A DNA stretch of 64,000 bases from Clavelina lepadiformis (lineage: Eukaryota > Chordata > Ascidiacea > Aplousobranchia > Clavelinidae). The stretch is taken from NCBI RefSeq assembly GCF_947623445.1, contig NC_135243.1, positions 14,758,501 through 14,822,500 on the forward strand, in the 5' to 3' direction. Of this stretch, positions 23,470-36,469 are shown one piece after another. The translations under genes and the position numbers were made by a program. The notes beneath the pieces were generated by a model that was not told the origin of the DNA, searched no databases, and was given only the letters and a program-made list of their open reading frames with translations. Position 1 is the first letter of the stretch; each line of letters begins with the position of its first letter.

Positions 23470-26400
23470 TTTAGTCATGCTGTATATTTCAATTAAATAT
23501 ATAGCAACTGTTTTCTTTTTTGAATTTCCTATGCAATCGAATTAGAATTGAAAACGCCATTTTCTTTCATTTGAAATCGCCTACGACAATACCAGGTTGA
23601 GTAGTCTCGATCTCCTTCAATCTCGGAAGTTAATCAACCACGGGCCCGGTTAGTACTTGGATGTGTGACCGCTAGGGGAATACCGGGTGTTGTAAGCATT
23701 TTAGTCATGATGTACATTTCAATTATTTTTATAGCAACTCTTTGCGTTTTTATATTCCTTATATAATCGAATTAAAATTAAAAAAGCCATTTTTTTTCTT
23801 TTCAAATTGCCTTCGACCATACCAGGTTGAGTAGACCCGATCTCGTTCGATCTCGGAAGTTAAGCAACCTCGGGCCCGGTTAGCACTTGGATGGGTGACC
23901 GCCTGGGAATACCGGGTGCTGTAAGCATTTTAGTCATGCTGTATATTTCAATTAAATTTGTAGCAACTATTTGCGATTTTGAATTTCTTATGCAATCGAA
24001 TTAGAATTGAAAAAGCCATTTTCTTTCATTTGAAATTGCCTACGACCACACCAGGTTGAGTAGACCCGATCTCGTTCGATCTCGGAAGTTAAGCAACTTC
24101 GGGCCCGGTTAGTACTTGGATGGGTGACCGCCTGGGAATACCGGGTGCTGCAAGCATTTTAGTCAAGCAGTATATTTCAATTAAATTTTTAGCAAGTATT
24201 TGCTTTTTTTAATTTCCTATGCAATCGAATTATAATTGAAAATGCCCTTTTCTTTCTTTGGAAATCAACTACGACCATACCAGCTTGAGTAGACCCGATC
24301 TCGGAAGTTAAGCAACCTCGGGCCCGGTTAGTACTTGGATGGGTGACCGCCTGGGAATACCGGGTGTTATAAGCAATTTAGTCATGCTGTATATTTCAAT
24401 TAAATTAATAGCAACTGTTTGTGATTTTGAATTTCTTATGCAATCGAATTATAATTAAAAAAGCCATTTTCTTTCTTTTTAAAACGCCTTCGACCATACC
24501 AGGTTGAGTAGACCTGTTCTCGGAAATTAAGCAACCTTGGGCCCTGTTAGTACTTGGATGGTTGACCGCCTGGGAATAACGGGTGTTGTAAGCACTTTAG
24601 TCATGCTGTATATTTCAATCAAATGTCTAGCAACTGTTTGCGTTTTTTACTTTCCTTTGCAATCGAATTATAATTGAAAATGCCCTTTTCTTTCTTTTGA
24701 AATCGCCTACGACCATACCAGGTTGAGTATACCCGATCTCGGAAGTTTAGCAACCTCGGGCCCGGTTAGTACTTGGATGGGTGACCGCCTGGGAATACCG
24801 GGTGTTATAAGCAATTTAGTCATGCTGTATAGTTCAATTAAATTAATAGCAACTGTTTGTGATTTTGTATTTCTTATGCAATCGAATTAGAATTAAAAAA
24901 GCCATTTTCTTTCTTTTGAAATCGCTTACGACCATACCAGCTTGAGTAGACCCGATCTCGGAAGTTAAGCAAACTCGGGCCCGGTTAGTACTTGGATGGG
25001 TTACCGCTTGGGAATACCGGGTTTTGTAAGCAATTTAGTCATGCTGTATATTTCTATCAATTTTATAACAACTGTTTGCGTTTTTGAATTTCCTATGCAA
25101 TCGAATTAGAATTGAAAATGCCATTTTCTTTCTTTTGAAATCAACTACGACCATACCAGGTTGAGTAGACCTGATCTCGTTTGATCTCGGAAGTTAAGCA
25201 ACCTCGGGCCCTGTTAGCACTTGGATGGTTGACCGCCTGGGAATAACGGGTGTTGTAAACATTTTAGTCATGTTGTATATTTCAATCAAATGTCTAGCTA
25301 CTGTTTGCGTTTTTTACTTTCCTATGCAATCGAATTATAATTGAAAATGCCGTTTTCTTTCTTTTGAAATCGCCTACGACCATACCAGGTTGAGTATACC
25401 CGATCTCGGAAGTTAAGCAACCTCGGGCCCGGTTAGTACTTGGATGGGTGACCGCCTGGGAATAACGGGTGTTATAAGCAATTTAGTCATGCTGTATATT
25501 TCAATTAAATTAATAGCAACTGTTTGTGATTTTGAATTTACTATGCAATCGAATTATAATTAAAAAAGCCATTTTCTTTCATTTTAAAACGCTTTCGACC
25601 ATACCAGGTTGAGGAGACCCGTTCTCGCAAGTTAAGCAACCTCGGGCCCGGTTAATACTTGGATGGGTGACCGCCTGGGAATACCGGGTGTTGTAAGGAA
25701 TTTAGTCATGCTGTATATTTCAATTAAATATATAGCAACTGTTTTCTTTTTTGAATTTCCTATGCAATCGAATTATAATTTAAAAAGCCATTTTCTTTCA
25801 TTTGAAATCACCTACGACCATACCAGGTTGAGTAGATACGATCTCGGAATTTGGGCAACCTCGGGCCCGGTTAGTACTTGGATGGGTGACCGCCTGGGAA
25901 TACCGGGTTTTGTAAGCATTTTAGTCATGCTGTATATTTCTATCAAATTTATAGCAACTATTTGCTTTTTTGAATTTCCTATGCAATCGAATTAGAATTG
26001 AAAACGCCATTTTCTTTCATTTGAAATCGCCTACGACCATACCAGCTTGAGTAGACCCGATCTCGGAAGTTAAGCAACCTCGGGCCCGGTTAGTACTTGG
26101 ATGGGTGACCGCCTGGGAATACCAGGTGTTGTAAGCAATTTAGTCATGCTGTATATTTCAATTATTTTTATAGCAACTCTTTGCGTTTTTGTATTTCTTA
26201 TGCAATCGAATTATAATTAAAAAACCCATTTTCTTTCTTTTGAAATCGCCTACGACCATACCAGCTTGAGTATACCCGATCTCGGAAGTTAAGCAACCTC
26301 GGGCCCGGTTAGTAATTGGATGGGTTAACGCTTGGGAATACCGGGTTTTGTAAGCATTTTAGTCATGCTGTATATTTCTATCAATTTTATAGCAACTGTT

Positions 26401-27309
26401 TGCGTTTTTGAATTTCCTATGCAATCGAATTAGAATTGAAAATGCCATTTTTTTTCTTTTGAAATCAACTACGACCATACCAGGTTGAGTAGACCTGATC
26501 TCGTTTGATTTCGGAAGTTAAGCAACCTCGGGCCCTGTTAGTATTCGGATGGTTGACCGCCTGGGAATAACGGGTGTTGTAAGCATTTTAGTCATGCTGT
26601 ATATTTCAATCAAATGTCTAGCTACTGTTTGCGTTTTTTTCTTTCCAATGCAATCGAATTATAATTGAAAATGCCCTTTTCTTTCTTTTGAAATCGCCTA
26701 CGACCATACCAGGTTGAGTATACCCGATCTCGGAAGTTAAGCAACCTCGGGCCGGGTTAGTACTTGGATGGGTGACCGCCTGGGAATACCGGGTGTTATA
26801 AGCAATTTAGTCATGCTGTATATTTCAATTAAATTAATAGCAACTGTTTGTGATTTTAAATTTCCTATGCAATCGAATTATAATTAAAAAAGCCATTTTC
26901 TTTCATTTTAAAACGCTTTCGACCATACCAAGTTGAGTAGACCCGTTCTCGCAAGTTAAGCAACCTCGGGCCCGGTTAATACTTGGATGGGTGACCGCCT
27001 GGGAATACCGGGTGTTGTAAGCAATTTAGTCATGCTGTATATTTCAATTAAATATATGGCAACTGTTTTCTTTTTTGAATTTCCTATGCAATCGAATTAT
27101 AATTCAAAAAGCCATTTTCTTTCATTTGAAATCACCTACGACCATACCAGGTTGAAAAGATACGATCTCGGAATTTAAGCAACCTCGGGCCCGGTTAGTA
27201 CTTGGATGGGTGACCGCCTGGGAATACCGGGTGCTGTATGCATTTTAGTCATGCTGTATATTTTAATTAAATTTGTAGCAACTATTTGCTTTTTTGAATT
27301 TCCTATGCA

Positions 27310-28090
27310 ATCGAATTAGAATTGAAAAAGCCATTTTCTTTCATTTGAAATTGCCTACGACCATACCAGGTTGAATAGACCCGATCTCGTTCGATCTCGG
27401 AAGTTAAGCAACCTCGGGCCCGGTTAGTAATTGGATGGGTGACCGCCTGGGAATACAGGGCGCTGTAAGCATTTTAGTCATGCTGTATATTTCAATTAAA
27501 TTTATAGCAATTGTTTGCGTTTTTGAATTTTCTATGCAATCAAATTATAATTAAAAAAGCCATTTTCTTTCATTTTAAAACGCCTTCGACCATACCAGGT
27601 TGAGTAGAACCGTTCTCGGAAGTTAAGCAACCTCGGGCCCGGTTAATACTTGGATGGGTGATTGCCTGGTAATACCGGGTGTTGTAAGCATTTTAGTGAT
27701 GCTGTATCTTTCAATCAAATTTATAACAACTATTTGATTTTTTGAATTTCCTATGCAATCGAATTGGAATTGAAAAGGCCATTTTCTTTCATTTGAAATT
27801 GCCTACGACCATACCAGGTTGAATAGACCCGATCTCGTTCGATCTCGGAAGTTAAGCAACCTCGGGCCCGGTTAGTAATTGGATGGGTGACCGCCTGGGA
27901 ATACAGGGCGCTGTAAGCATTTTAGTCATGCTGTATATTTCAATTAAATTTATAGCAATTGTTTGCGTTTTTGAATTTTCTATGCAATCAAATTATAATT
28001 AAAAAAGCCATTTTCTTTCATTTTAAAACGCCTTCGACCATACCAGGTTGAGTAGAACCGTTCTCGGAAGTTAAGCAACCTCGGGCCCGG
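27310..28090 (+). repeat. Two-unit local duplication (448 bp)
   Basis: The dimer of genes 27353 (TTGAATAGACC, TAATTGG, ACAGGGCGCTG) and 27582 (GTAGAACCG) is repeated at 27801 and 28030. The copies differ at the last box C (GATTGCC against GACCGCC). It is an example of local unequal exchange on the scale of two units. Confidence 0.75.
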
Positions 28091-28179
28091 TTAGTACTTG
28101 GATGGGTGACCGCCTGGTAATACCGGGTGTTGTAAGCATTTTAGTCATGCTGTATATTTCAATTAAATTTTTAGCAACA

Positions 28180-30400
28180 GATTGCTTTTTATAATTTCCT
28201 ATGCAATCGAATTAGAATTGAAATTGCCATTTTCTTTCTTTTGAAATCGCCTACGACCATACCAGGTTGAGCAGACCTGATCTCGTTCGATCTCGGAAGT
28301 TCAGCAACCTCGGGCCCTGCTAGTACTTGAACGGTTGACCGCCTGGGAATACCGGGTGTTGTAAGCATTTTAGTCATGCTGTATCTCTCAATCAAATGTC
28401 TAGCAACTGTTTGCGTTTTTTAATTTCCTATGCAATCGAATTATACTTGAAAATGCCATTTTCTTTCATTTGAAATCGCCTACGACCATACCAGGTTGAG
28501 CAGACCTGCACTCGTTCGATCTCGGAAGTTCAGCAACCTCGGGCCCTGCTAGTACTTGAATGGTTGACCGCCTGGGAACACCGGGTGTTGTAAGCATTTT
28601 AGTCATGCTGTATCTCTCAATCAAATGTCTAGCAACTGTTTGCCTTTTTTAATTTCTTATGCAATCGAATTATACTTGAAAATGCCATTTTCTTTCTATT
28701 GAAATCGCCTACGACCATACCAGGTTAAGTAGACCCGATCTCGTTCGATCTCGGAAGTTCAGCAACCTCGGGCCCTGCTAGTACTTGAATGGTTGACCGC
28801 CTGGGAATACCGGGTGTTGTAAACATTTTATTCATGCTGTATCTTTCAATCAAATTTATAACAACTAATTGCTTTTTTGAATTTCCTATGCAATTGAATT
28901 AGAATTGAAAAGGCCATTTTCTTTCATTTGAAATCGCCTACGACCATACCAGGTTGAGTAGACCCGATCTCGTTCGATCTCGGAAGTTAAGCAACCTTGG
29001 GCCCGGTTAGTACTTGGATGTGTGACCGCCTAGGAATACCGGGTTTTGTAAGCAATTTGGTCATGCTGTATATTTCAATTATTTTTATAGCAACTCTTTG
29101 CGTTTTTGTATTTCTTATGCAATCGAATTAGAATTAAAAAAGCCATTTTCTTTCTTTTGAAATCGCCTACGACCATACCAGCTTGAGTAGACCCGATCTC
29201 GGAAGTTAAGCAACCTCGGGCCCGGTTAGTACTTGGATGGGTGTCCGCCTAAGAATACCGGGTGCTGCAAGCATTTTAGTCAAGTAGTATTTTTCAATTA
29301 AATTTTTAGCAACTATTTGCTTTTTTGAATTTCCTATGCAATCGAATTAGAATTGAAAATGCCCTTTTCTTTCTTTGGAAATCAACTACGACCATACCAG
29401 GTTGAGCAGACCTGATCTCGTTCGATCTCAGAAGTTAAGCAACCTCGGGCCCTGTTAGTACTTGGATGGTTGACCGCCTGGGAATAACGGGTGTTGTAAG
29501 CATTTTAGTCATGCTGTATATTTCAATCAAATGTCTAGCAACTGTTTGCGTTTTTGAATTTCCTATGCAATCGAATTATAATTGAAAATGTCCTATCCTT
29601 TCTTTTGAAATCGCCTACGACCATACCAGGTTGAGTATACCCGATCTCGGAAGTTTAGCAACCTCGGGCCCGGTTAATACTTGGATGTGTGACCGCCTAG
29701 GAATACCGGGTGTTGTAAGCAATTTAGTCATTCTGTATATTTCAATTATTTTTATAGCAACTCTTTGCGTTTTTGTATTTCTTATGCAATCGAATTATAA
29801 TTAAAAAACCCATTTTCTTTCTTTTGAAATCGCCTACGACCATACCAGCTTGAATAGACCCGATCTCGGAAGTTAAGCAACCTCGGGCCCGGTTAGTAAT
29901 TAGATGGGTTAACGCTTGGGAATACCGGGTTTTGTAAGCATTTTAGTCATGCTGTATATTTCTATCAATTTTATAGCAACTGTTTGCGTTTTTAATTTCC
30001 TATGCAATCGAATTAGAATTGAAAATGCCATTTTCTTTCTTTTGAAATCAACTACGACCATACCAGGTTGAGTAGACCTGATCTCGTTTGATTTCGGAAG
30101 TTAAGCAACCTCGGGCCCTGTTAGTATTTGGATGGTTGACCGCCTGGGAATAACGGGTGTTGTAAGCATTTTAGTCATGCTGTATATTTCAATCAAATGT
30201 CTAGCAACTGTTTGCGTTTTTTACTTTCCAATGCAATCGAATTATAATTGAAAATGCCCTTTTCTTTCTTTTGAAATCGCCTACGACCATACCAGGTTGA
30301 GTATACCCGATCTCGGAAGTTAAGCAACCTCGGGCCGGGTTAGTACTTGGATGGGTGACCGCCTGGGAATACCGGGTGTTATAAGCAATTTAGTCATGCT
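28180..30400 (+). repeat. Ten-unit duplication, copy 1 (partner 33326-35546)
   Basis: Genes 28249, 28478, 28707, 28936, 29165, 29384, 29613, 29832, 30050 and 30279 match 33395 to 35426 in order at an offset of 5146-5147 bp. They share the GTTCAGC subfamily trio, the AACTACG genes and the TGTCCTATCC spacer. One difference is that gene 28707 has the GTTCAGC body while 33853 has the ordinary one. So 28-35.5 kb is an older, partly scrambled HOR. Confidence 0.75.
28249..28826 (+). rRNA. 5S subfamily with GTTCAGC / CTGCTAG / TTGAA changes (3 genes)
   Basis: Three adjacent full-length genes (28249, 28478, 28707) share AGTTCAGCAACC in box A, CCCTGCTAGTAC in place of CCCGGTTAGTAC, and ACTTGAA(C/T)GGTTGACC near box C. 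Two more, at 33395 and 33624, lie in the matching duplicated block. The linked set of changes marks a true subfamily rather than random decay. Whether it is an expressed 5S variant or a pseudogene lineage cannot be told here. Confidence 0.8.
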
Positions 30401-33165
30401 GTATATTTCAATTAAATTAATAGCAACTGTTTGTGATTTTAAATTTCCTATGCAATCGAATTATAATTAAAAAAGCCATTTTCTTTCATTTTAAAACGCT
30501 TTCGACCATACCAAGTTGAGTAGACCCGTTCTCGCAAGTTAAGCAACCTCGGGCCCGGTTAATACTTGGATGGGTGACCGCCTGGGAATACCGGGTGTTG
30601 TAAGCAATTTAGTCATGCTGTAAATTTCAATTAAATAAATGGCAACTGTTTTCTTTTTTGAATTTCCTATGCAATCGAATTATAATTCAAAAAGCCATTT
30701 TCTTTCCTTTGAAATCACTTACGACCATACCAGGTTGAGTAGATACGATCTCGGAATTTAAGCAACCTCGGGCCCGGTTAGTACTTGGATGGGTGACCGC
30801 CTGGGAATACCGGGTGCTGTAAGCATTTTAGTCATGCTGTATATTTCAATTAAATTTGTAGCAACTATTTGCTTTTTTGAATTTCCTATGCAATCGAATT
30901 AGAATTGAAAAAGCCATTTTCTTTCATTTGAAATTGCCTACGACCATACCAGGTTGATAAGACCCGATCTCGTTCGATCTCGGAAGTTAAGCAACTTTGG
31001 GCCCGGTTAGTACTTGGATGTGTGACCGCCTAGGAATACCGGGTTTTGTAAGCAATTTGGTCATGCTGTATATTTCAATTATTTTTATAGCAACTCTTTG
31101 CGTTTTTGTATTTCTTATGCAATCGAATTAGAATTAAAAAAGCCATTTTCTTTCTTTTGAAATCGCCTACGACCATACCAGCTTGAGTAGACCAGATCTC
31201 GGAAGTTAAGCAACCTCGGGCCCGGTTAGTACTTGGATGGGTGTCCGCCTAAGAATACCGGGTGCTGCAAGCATTTTAGTCAAGCAGTATATTTCAATCA
31301 AATTTCTAGCAACTGTTTGCGTTTTTGATTTTCCTATGCAATCGAATTATAATTGAAAATGCCCTTTTCTTTCTTTGGAAATCAACTACGACCATACCAG
31401 GTTGAGCAGACCTGATCTCGTTCGATCTCAGAAGTTAAGCAACCTCGGGCCCTGTTAGTACTTGGATGGGTGACCGCCTGGGAATAACGCGTGTTGTAAG
31501 CATTTTAGTCATGCTGTATATTTCAATCAAATTTCTAGCAACTGTTTGCGTTTTTGAACTTCCTATGCAATCGAATTATAATTGAAAATGTCCTTTCCTT
31601 TCTTTTGAAATCGCCTACGACCATACCAGGTTGAGTATACCCGATCTCGGAAGTTTAGCAACCTCGGGCCAGGTTAATACTTGGATGTGTGACCGCCTAG
31701 GAATACCGGGTGTTGTAAGCAATTTAGTCATGCTGTATATTTCAATTATTTTTATAGCAACTCTTTGCGTTTTTGTATTTCTTATGCAATCGAATTAGAA
31801 TTGAAAATGCCATTTTCTTTCTTTTGAAATCAACTACGACCATACCAAGTTGAGTAGACCTGATCTCGTTTGATCTCGGAAGTTAAGCAACCTCGGGCCC
31901 GGTTAGTAATTGGATGGGTTAACGCTTGGGAATACCGGGTTTTGTAAGCATTTTAGTCATGCTGTATATTTCAATCAAATGTCTAGCAACTGTTTGCGAT
32001 TTTTACTTTCCTATGCAATCGAATTATAATTGAAAATGCCCTTTTCTTTCCTTTGAAATCGCCTACGACCATACCAGGTTGAGTATACCCGATCTCGGAA
32101 GTTAAGCAACCTCGGGCCGGGTTAGTACTTGGATGGGTGACCGCCTGGGAAAACCGGGTGTTATAAGCAATTTAGTCATGCTGTATATTTCAATTAAATT
32201 AATAGCAACTGTTTGTGATTTTAAATTTCCTATGCAATCGAATTATAATTAAAAAAGCCATTTTCTTTCATTTTAAAACGCTTTCGACCATACCAAGTTG
32301 AGTAGACCCGTTCTCGCAAGTTAAGCAACCTCGGGCCCGGTTAATACTTGGATGGGTGACCGCCTGGGAATACCGGGTGTTGTAAGCAATTTAGTCATGC
32401 TGTATATTTCAATTAAATATATGGCAACTGTTTTCTTTTTTGAATTTTCTATGCAATCGAATTATAATTCAAAAAGCCATTTTCTTTCATTTGAAATCAC
32501 CTACGACCATACCAGGTTGAGTAGATACGATCTCGGAATTTAAGCAACCTCGGGCCCGGTTAGTACTTGGATGGGTGACCGCCTGGGAATACAGGGTGCT
32601 GTAAGCATTTTAGTCATGCTGTATATTTCAATTAAATTTATAGCAATTGTTTGCGTTTTTGAATTTCCTATGCAATCAAATTATAATTAAAAAAGCCATT
32701 TTATTTCATTTTAAAACGCCTTCGACCATACCAGGTTGAGTAGACCCGTTCTCGGAAGTTAAGCAACCTCGGGCCCGGTTAATACTTGGATGGATGATTG
32801 CCTGGTAATACCGGGTGTTGTAAGCATTTTAGTCATGCTGTATCTTTCAATCAAATTTATAACAACTATTTGCTTTTTTGAATTTCCTATGCAATCGAAT
32901 TGGAATTGAAAAGGCCATTTTCTTTCATTTGAAATCGCCTACGACCATACCAGGTTGAGTAGACCCGATTTCGTTCGATCTCGGAAGTTAAGCAACCTCG
33001 GGCCCGGTTAGTAGTTGGATGGGTGACCGCCTGGGAATACCGGGTATTGTAAGCATTTTAGTCATGCTGTATACTTCAATTAAATTTATAACATCTGTTT
33101 GCCTTTTTGAATTTCCTATGCAGTAGAATAAGAAGTCAGAAGGCCATTTTCTTTCTTTTGACATC

Positions 33166-33285
33166 ACCTACGGAAATACCTGGTTGAGTAGACCCGATCT
33201 CGTTCGATCTCGGAAGTTAAGCAACCTCGGGCCCTGTTAGTACTTGGATGGGTGACCGCCTGGGAATACCGGGTGCTGTAAGCAT
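33166..33285 (+). rRNA. Divergent 5S unit with unusual 5' end and spacer
   Basis: The gene begins ACCTACGGAAATACCTGG, unlike its neighbours, then becomes ordinary from GTTGAG onward. Its upstream spacer (about 33115-33160) reads CAGTAGAATAAGAAGTCAGAAGGCC, a form I did not see elsewhere in the window. The changes run across the spacer and first 18 nt together, which suggests a converted or imported tract rather than separate mutations. Confidence 0.7.
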
Positions 33286-36200
33286 TTTAGTCATGCTGTA
33301 TATTTCAATTAAATTTTTAGCAACAGATTGCTTTTTTTAATTTCCTATGCAATCGAATTAGAATTAAAATTGCCATTTTCTTTCTTTTGAAATCGCCTAC
33401 GACCATACCAGGTTGAGCAGACCTGATTTCGTTCGATCTCGGAAGTTCAGCAACCTCGGGCCCTGCTAGTACTTGAATGGTTGACCGCCTGGGAATACCG
33501 GGTGTTGTAAGCATTTTAGTCATGCTGTATCTCTCAATCAAATGTCTAGCAACTGTTTGCGTTTTTTAATTTCCTATGCAATCGAATTACACTTGAAAAT
33601 GCCATTTTCTTTCATTTGAAATCGCCTACGACCATTCCAGGTTGAGCAGACCTGCAATCGTTCGATCTCGGAAGTTCAGCAACCTCGGGCCCTGCTAGTA
33701 CTTGAATGGTTGACCGCCTGGGAATACCGGGTGTTGTAAGCATTTTAGTCATGCTGTATCTCTCAATCAAATGTCTAGCAACTGTTTGCCTTTTTTAATT
33801 TCCTATGCAATCGAATTATACTTGAAAATGCCATTTTCTTTCATTTGAAATCGCCTACGACCATACCAGGTTAAGTAGACCCGATCTCGTTCGATCTCGG
33901 AAGTTAAGCAACCTCGGGCCCGGTTAATACTTGGATGGGTGATTGCCTGTTAATACCGGGTGTTGTAAGCATTTTATTCATGCTGTATCTTTCAATCAAA
34001 TTTATAACAACTATTTGCTTTTTTGAATTTCCTATGCAATTGAATTAGAATTGAAAAGGCCATTTTCTTTCATTTGAAATCGCCTACGACCATACCAGGT
34101 TGAGTAGACCCGATCTCGTTCGATCTCGGAAGTTAAGCAACCTCGGGCCCGGTTAGTACTTGGATGTGTGACCGCCTAGGAATACCGGGTTTTGTAAGCA
34201 ATTTGGTCATGCTGTATATTTCAATTATTTTTATAGCAACTCTTTGCGTTTTTGTATTTCTTATGCAATCGAATTAGAATTAAAAAAGCCATTTTCTTTC
34301 TTTTGAAATCGCCTACGACCATACCAGCTTGAGTAGACCCGATCTCGGAAGTTAAGCAACCTCGGGCCCGGTTAGTACTTGGATGGGTGTCCGCCTAAAA
34401 ATACCGGGTGCTGCAAGCATTTTAGTCAAGCAGTATATTTCAATTAAATTTTTAGCAACTATTTGCTTTTTTGAATTTCCTATGCAATCGAATTAGAATT
34501 AAAAATGCCCTTTTCTTTCTTTGGAAATCAACTACGACCATACCAGGTTGAGCAGACCTGATCTCGTTCGATCTCAGAAGTTAAGCAACCTCGGGCCCTG
34601 TTAGTACTTGGATGGTTGACCGCCTGGGAATAACGCGTGTTGTAAGCATTTTAGTCATGCTGTATATTTCAATCAAATGTCTAGCAACTGTTTGCGTTTT
34701 TGAATTTCCTATGCAATCGAATTATAATTGAAAATGTCCTATCCTTTCTTTTGAAATCGCCTACGACCATACCAGGTTGAGTATACCCGATCTCGGAAGT
34801 TTAGCAACCTCAAGCCCGGTTAATACTTGGATGTGTGACCGCCTAGGAATACCGGCTGTTGTAAGCAATTTAGTCATGCTGTATATTTCAATTATTTTTA
34901 TAGCAACTCTTTGCGTTTTTGTATTTCTTATGCAATCGAAATAGAATTAAAAAACCCATTTTCTTTCTTTTGAAATCGCCTACGACCATACCAGCTTGAG
35001 TAGACCCGATCTCGGAAGTTAAGCAACCTCGGGCCCGGTTAGTAATTAGATGGGTTAACGCTTGGGAATACCGGGTTTTGTAAGCATTTTAGTCATGCTG
35101 TATATTTCTATCAATTTTATAGCAACTGTTTGCGTTTTTGAATTTCCTATGCAATCGAATTAGAATTGAAAATGCCATTTTCTTTCTTTTGAAATCAACT
35201 ACGACCATACCAGGTTGAGTAGACCTGATCTCGTTTGATTTCGGAAGTTAAGCAACCTTGGGCCCTGTTAGTACTTGGATGGTTGACCGCCTGGGAATAA
35301 CGGGTGTTGTAAGCATTTTAGTCATGCTGTATATTTCAATCAAATGTCTAGCAACTGTTTGCGTTTTTTATTTTCCTATGCAATCGAATTATAATTGAAA
35401 ATGCCCTTTTCTTTCTTTTGAAATCGCCTACGACCATACCAGGTTGAGTAGACCCGATCTCGGAAGTTAAGCAACCTCGGGCCCGGTTAGTACTTGGATG
35501 GGTGACCGCCTGGGAATACCGGGTGTTATAAGCAATTTAGTCATGCTGTATATTTCAATTAAATTAATTGCAACTGTTTGTGATTTTGAATTTCCTATGC
35601 AATCGAATTATAATTAAAAAGGCCATTTTCTTTCTTTTCAAATTGCCTTCGACCATACCAGGTTGAGTAGACCCGATCTCGTTCGATCTCGGAAGTTAAG
35701 CAACCTCGGGCCCGGTTAGTACTTGGATGGGTGACCGCCTGGGAATACCGAGTGTTGTAAGCATTTTAGTCATGCTGTATATTTCAATTAAATTTATAGC
35801 AACGGTTTGCGTTTTTGAATTTCCTATGCAATCGAAATAGAATTCATAAGGCCATTTTCTTTCTTTTGATATCGCCTACGACCATACCAGGTTGAGAAGA
35901 CCCGATCTCGTTCGATCTCGGAAGTTAAGCAACCTCGGGTCCGGTTAGTACTTGAACGGGTGACCGCCTGGGAGTACAGGGTGCTGTAAGCATTTTAGTC
36001 ATGCTGTATATTTCAATTAAATTTTTAGCAACAATTTGCTTTTTTTAATTTCCTATGCAATCGACATATACTTGAAATTGCCATTTTCTTTTTTTTGAAA
36101 TCGACTACGACCATACCAGGTTGAGTAGTCCCGATCTCGTTCGATCTCGGAAGTTAAGCAACCTCGGGTCCGGTTAGTACTTGGATGTGTGACCGCCTAG

Positions 36201-36469
36201 GAATACCGGGTGTTGTAAGCATTTTAGTCATGCTGTATATTACAATTAAATATATAGCAACTGTTTGTGATTTTGAATTTCCTATGCAAACGAATTATAA
36301 ATAAAAAAGCCATTTTCTTTCATTTGAAATCGCCTACGACCATACCAGGTTGAGTAGACCCGATCTCGTTCGATCTCGGAAGTTAAGCAGCCTCGGGCCC
36401 GGTTAGTACTTGGATGGGTGACCGCTTAGGAATACCGGGTTTTGTAAGCATTTTAGTCAAGCTGTATAT

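Larger units (their letters stand above)
20920..28139 (+). rRNA. 5S rRNA genes, block D (33 genes, mostly deleted form)
   Basis: Starts: 20920, 21140, 21359, 21588, 21807, 22036, 22255, 22474, 22693, 22922, 23141, 23360, 23579, 23809, 24038, 24267, 24486, 24705, 24924, 25143, 25372, 25591, 25810, 26029, 26248, 26467, 26696, 26915, 27134, 27353, 27582, 27801, 28030. Only ten are full length (21359, 21807, 22693, 23579, 23809, 24038, 25143, 26467, 27353, 27801); 23 lack the 10 nt. Many also change helix I (GCCTTCG, GCTTTCG, AACTACG), helix II (CAGCTTGAG) or end in AAGCAATTTAG with a T3. By sequence this domain looks pseudogene-rich; expression is unknown. Confidence 0.93.
28249..36451 (+). rRNA. 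5S rRNA genes, block E (37 tandem genes)
   Basis: Starts: 28249, 28478, 28707, 28936, 29165, 29384, 29613, 29832, 30050, 30279, 30498, 30717, 30936, 31165, 31384, 31613, 31832, 32061, 32280, 32499, 32718, 32937, 33166, 33395, 33624, 33853, 34082, 34311, 34530, 34759, 34978, 35197, 35426, 35645, 35874, 36103, 36332. Sixteen lack the 10 nt: 29165, 29613, 29832, 30279, 30498, 30717, 31165, 31613, 32061, 32280, 32499, 32718, 34311, 34759, 34978, 35426. The gene at 35645 is very close to consensus through most of its body. Confidence 0.94.
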
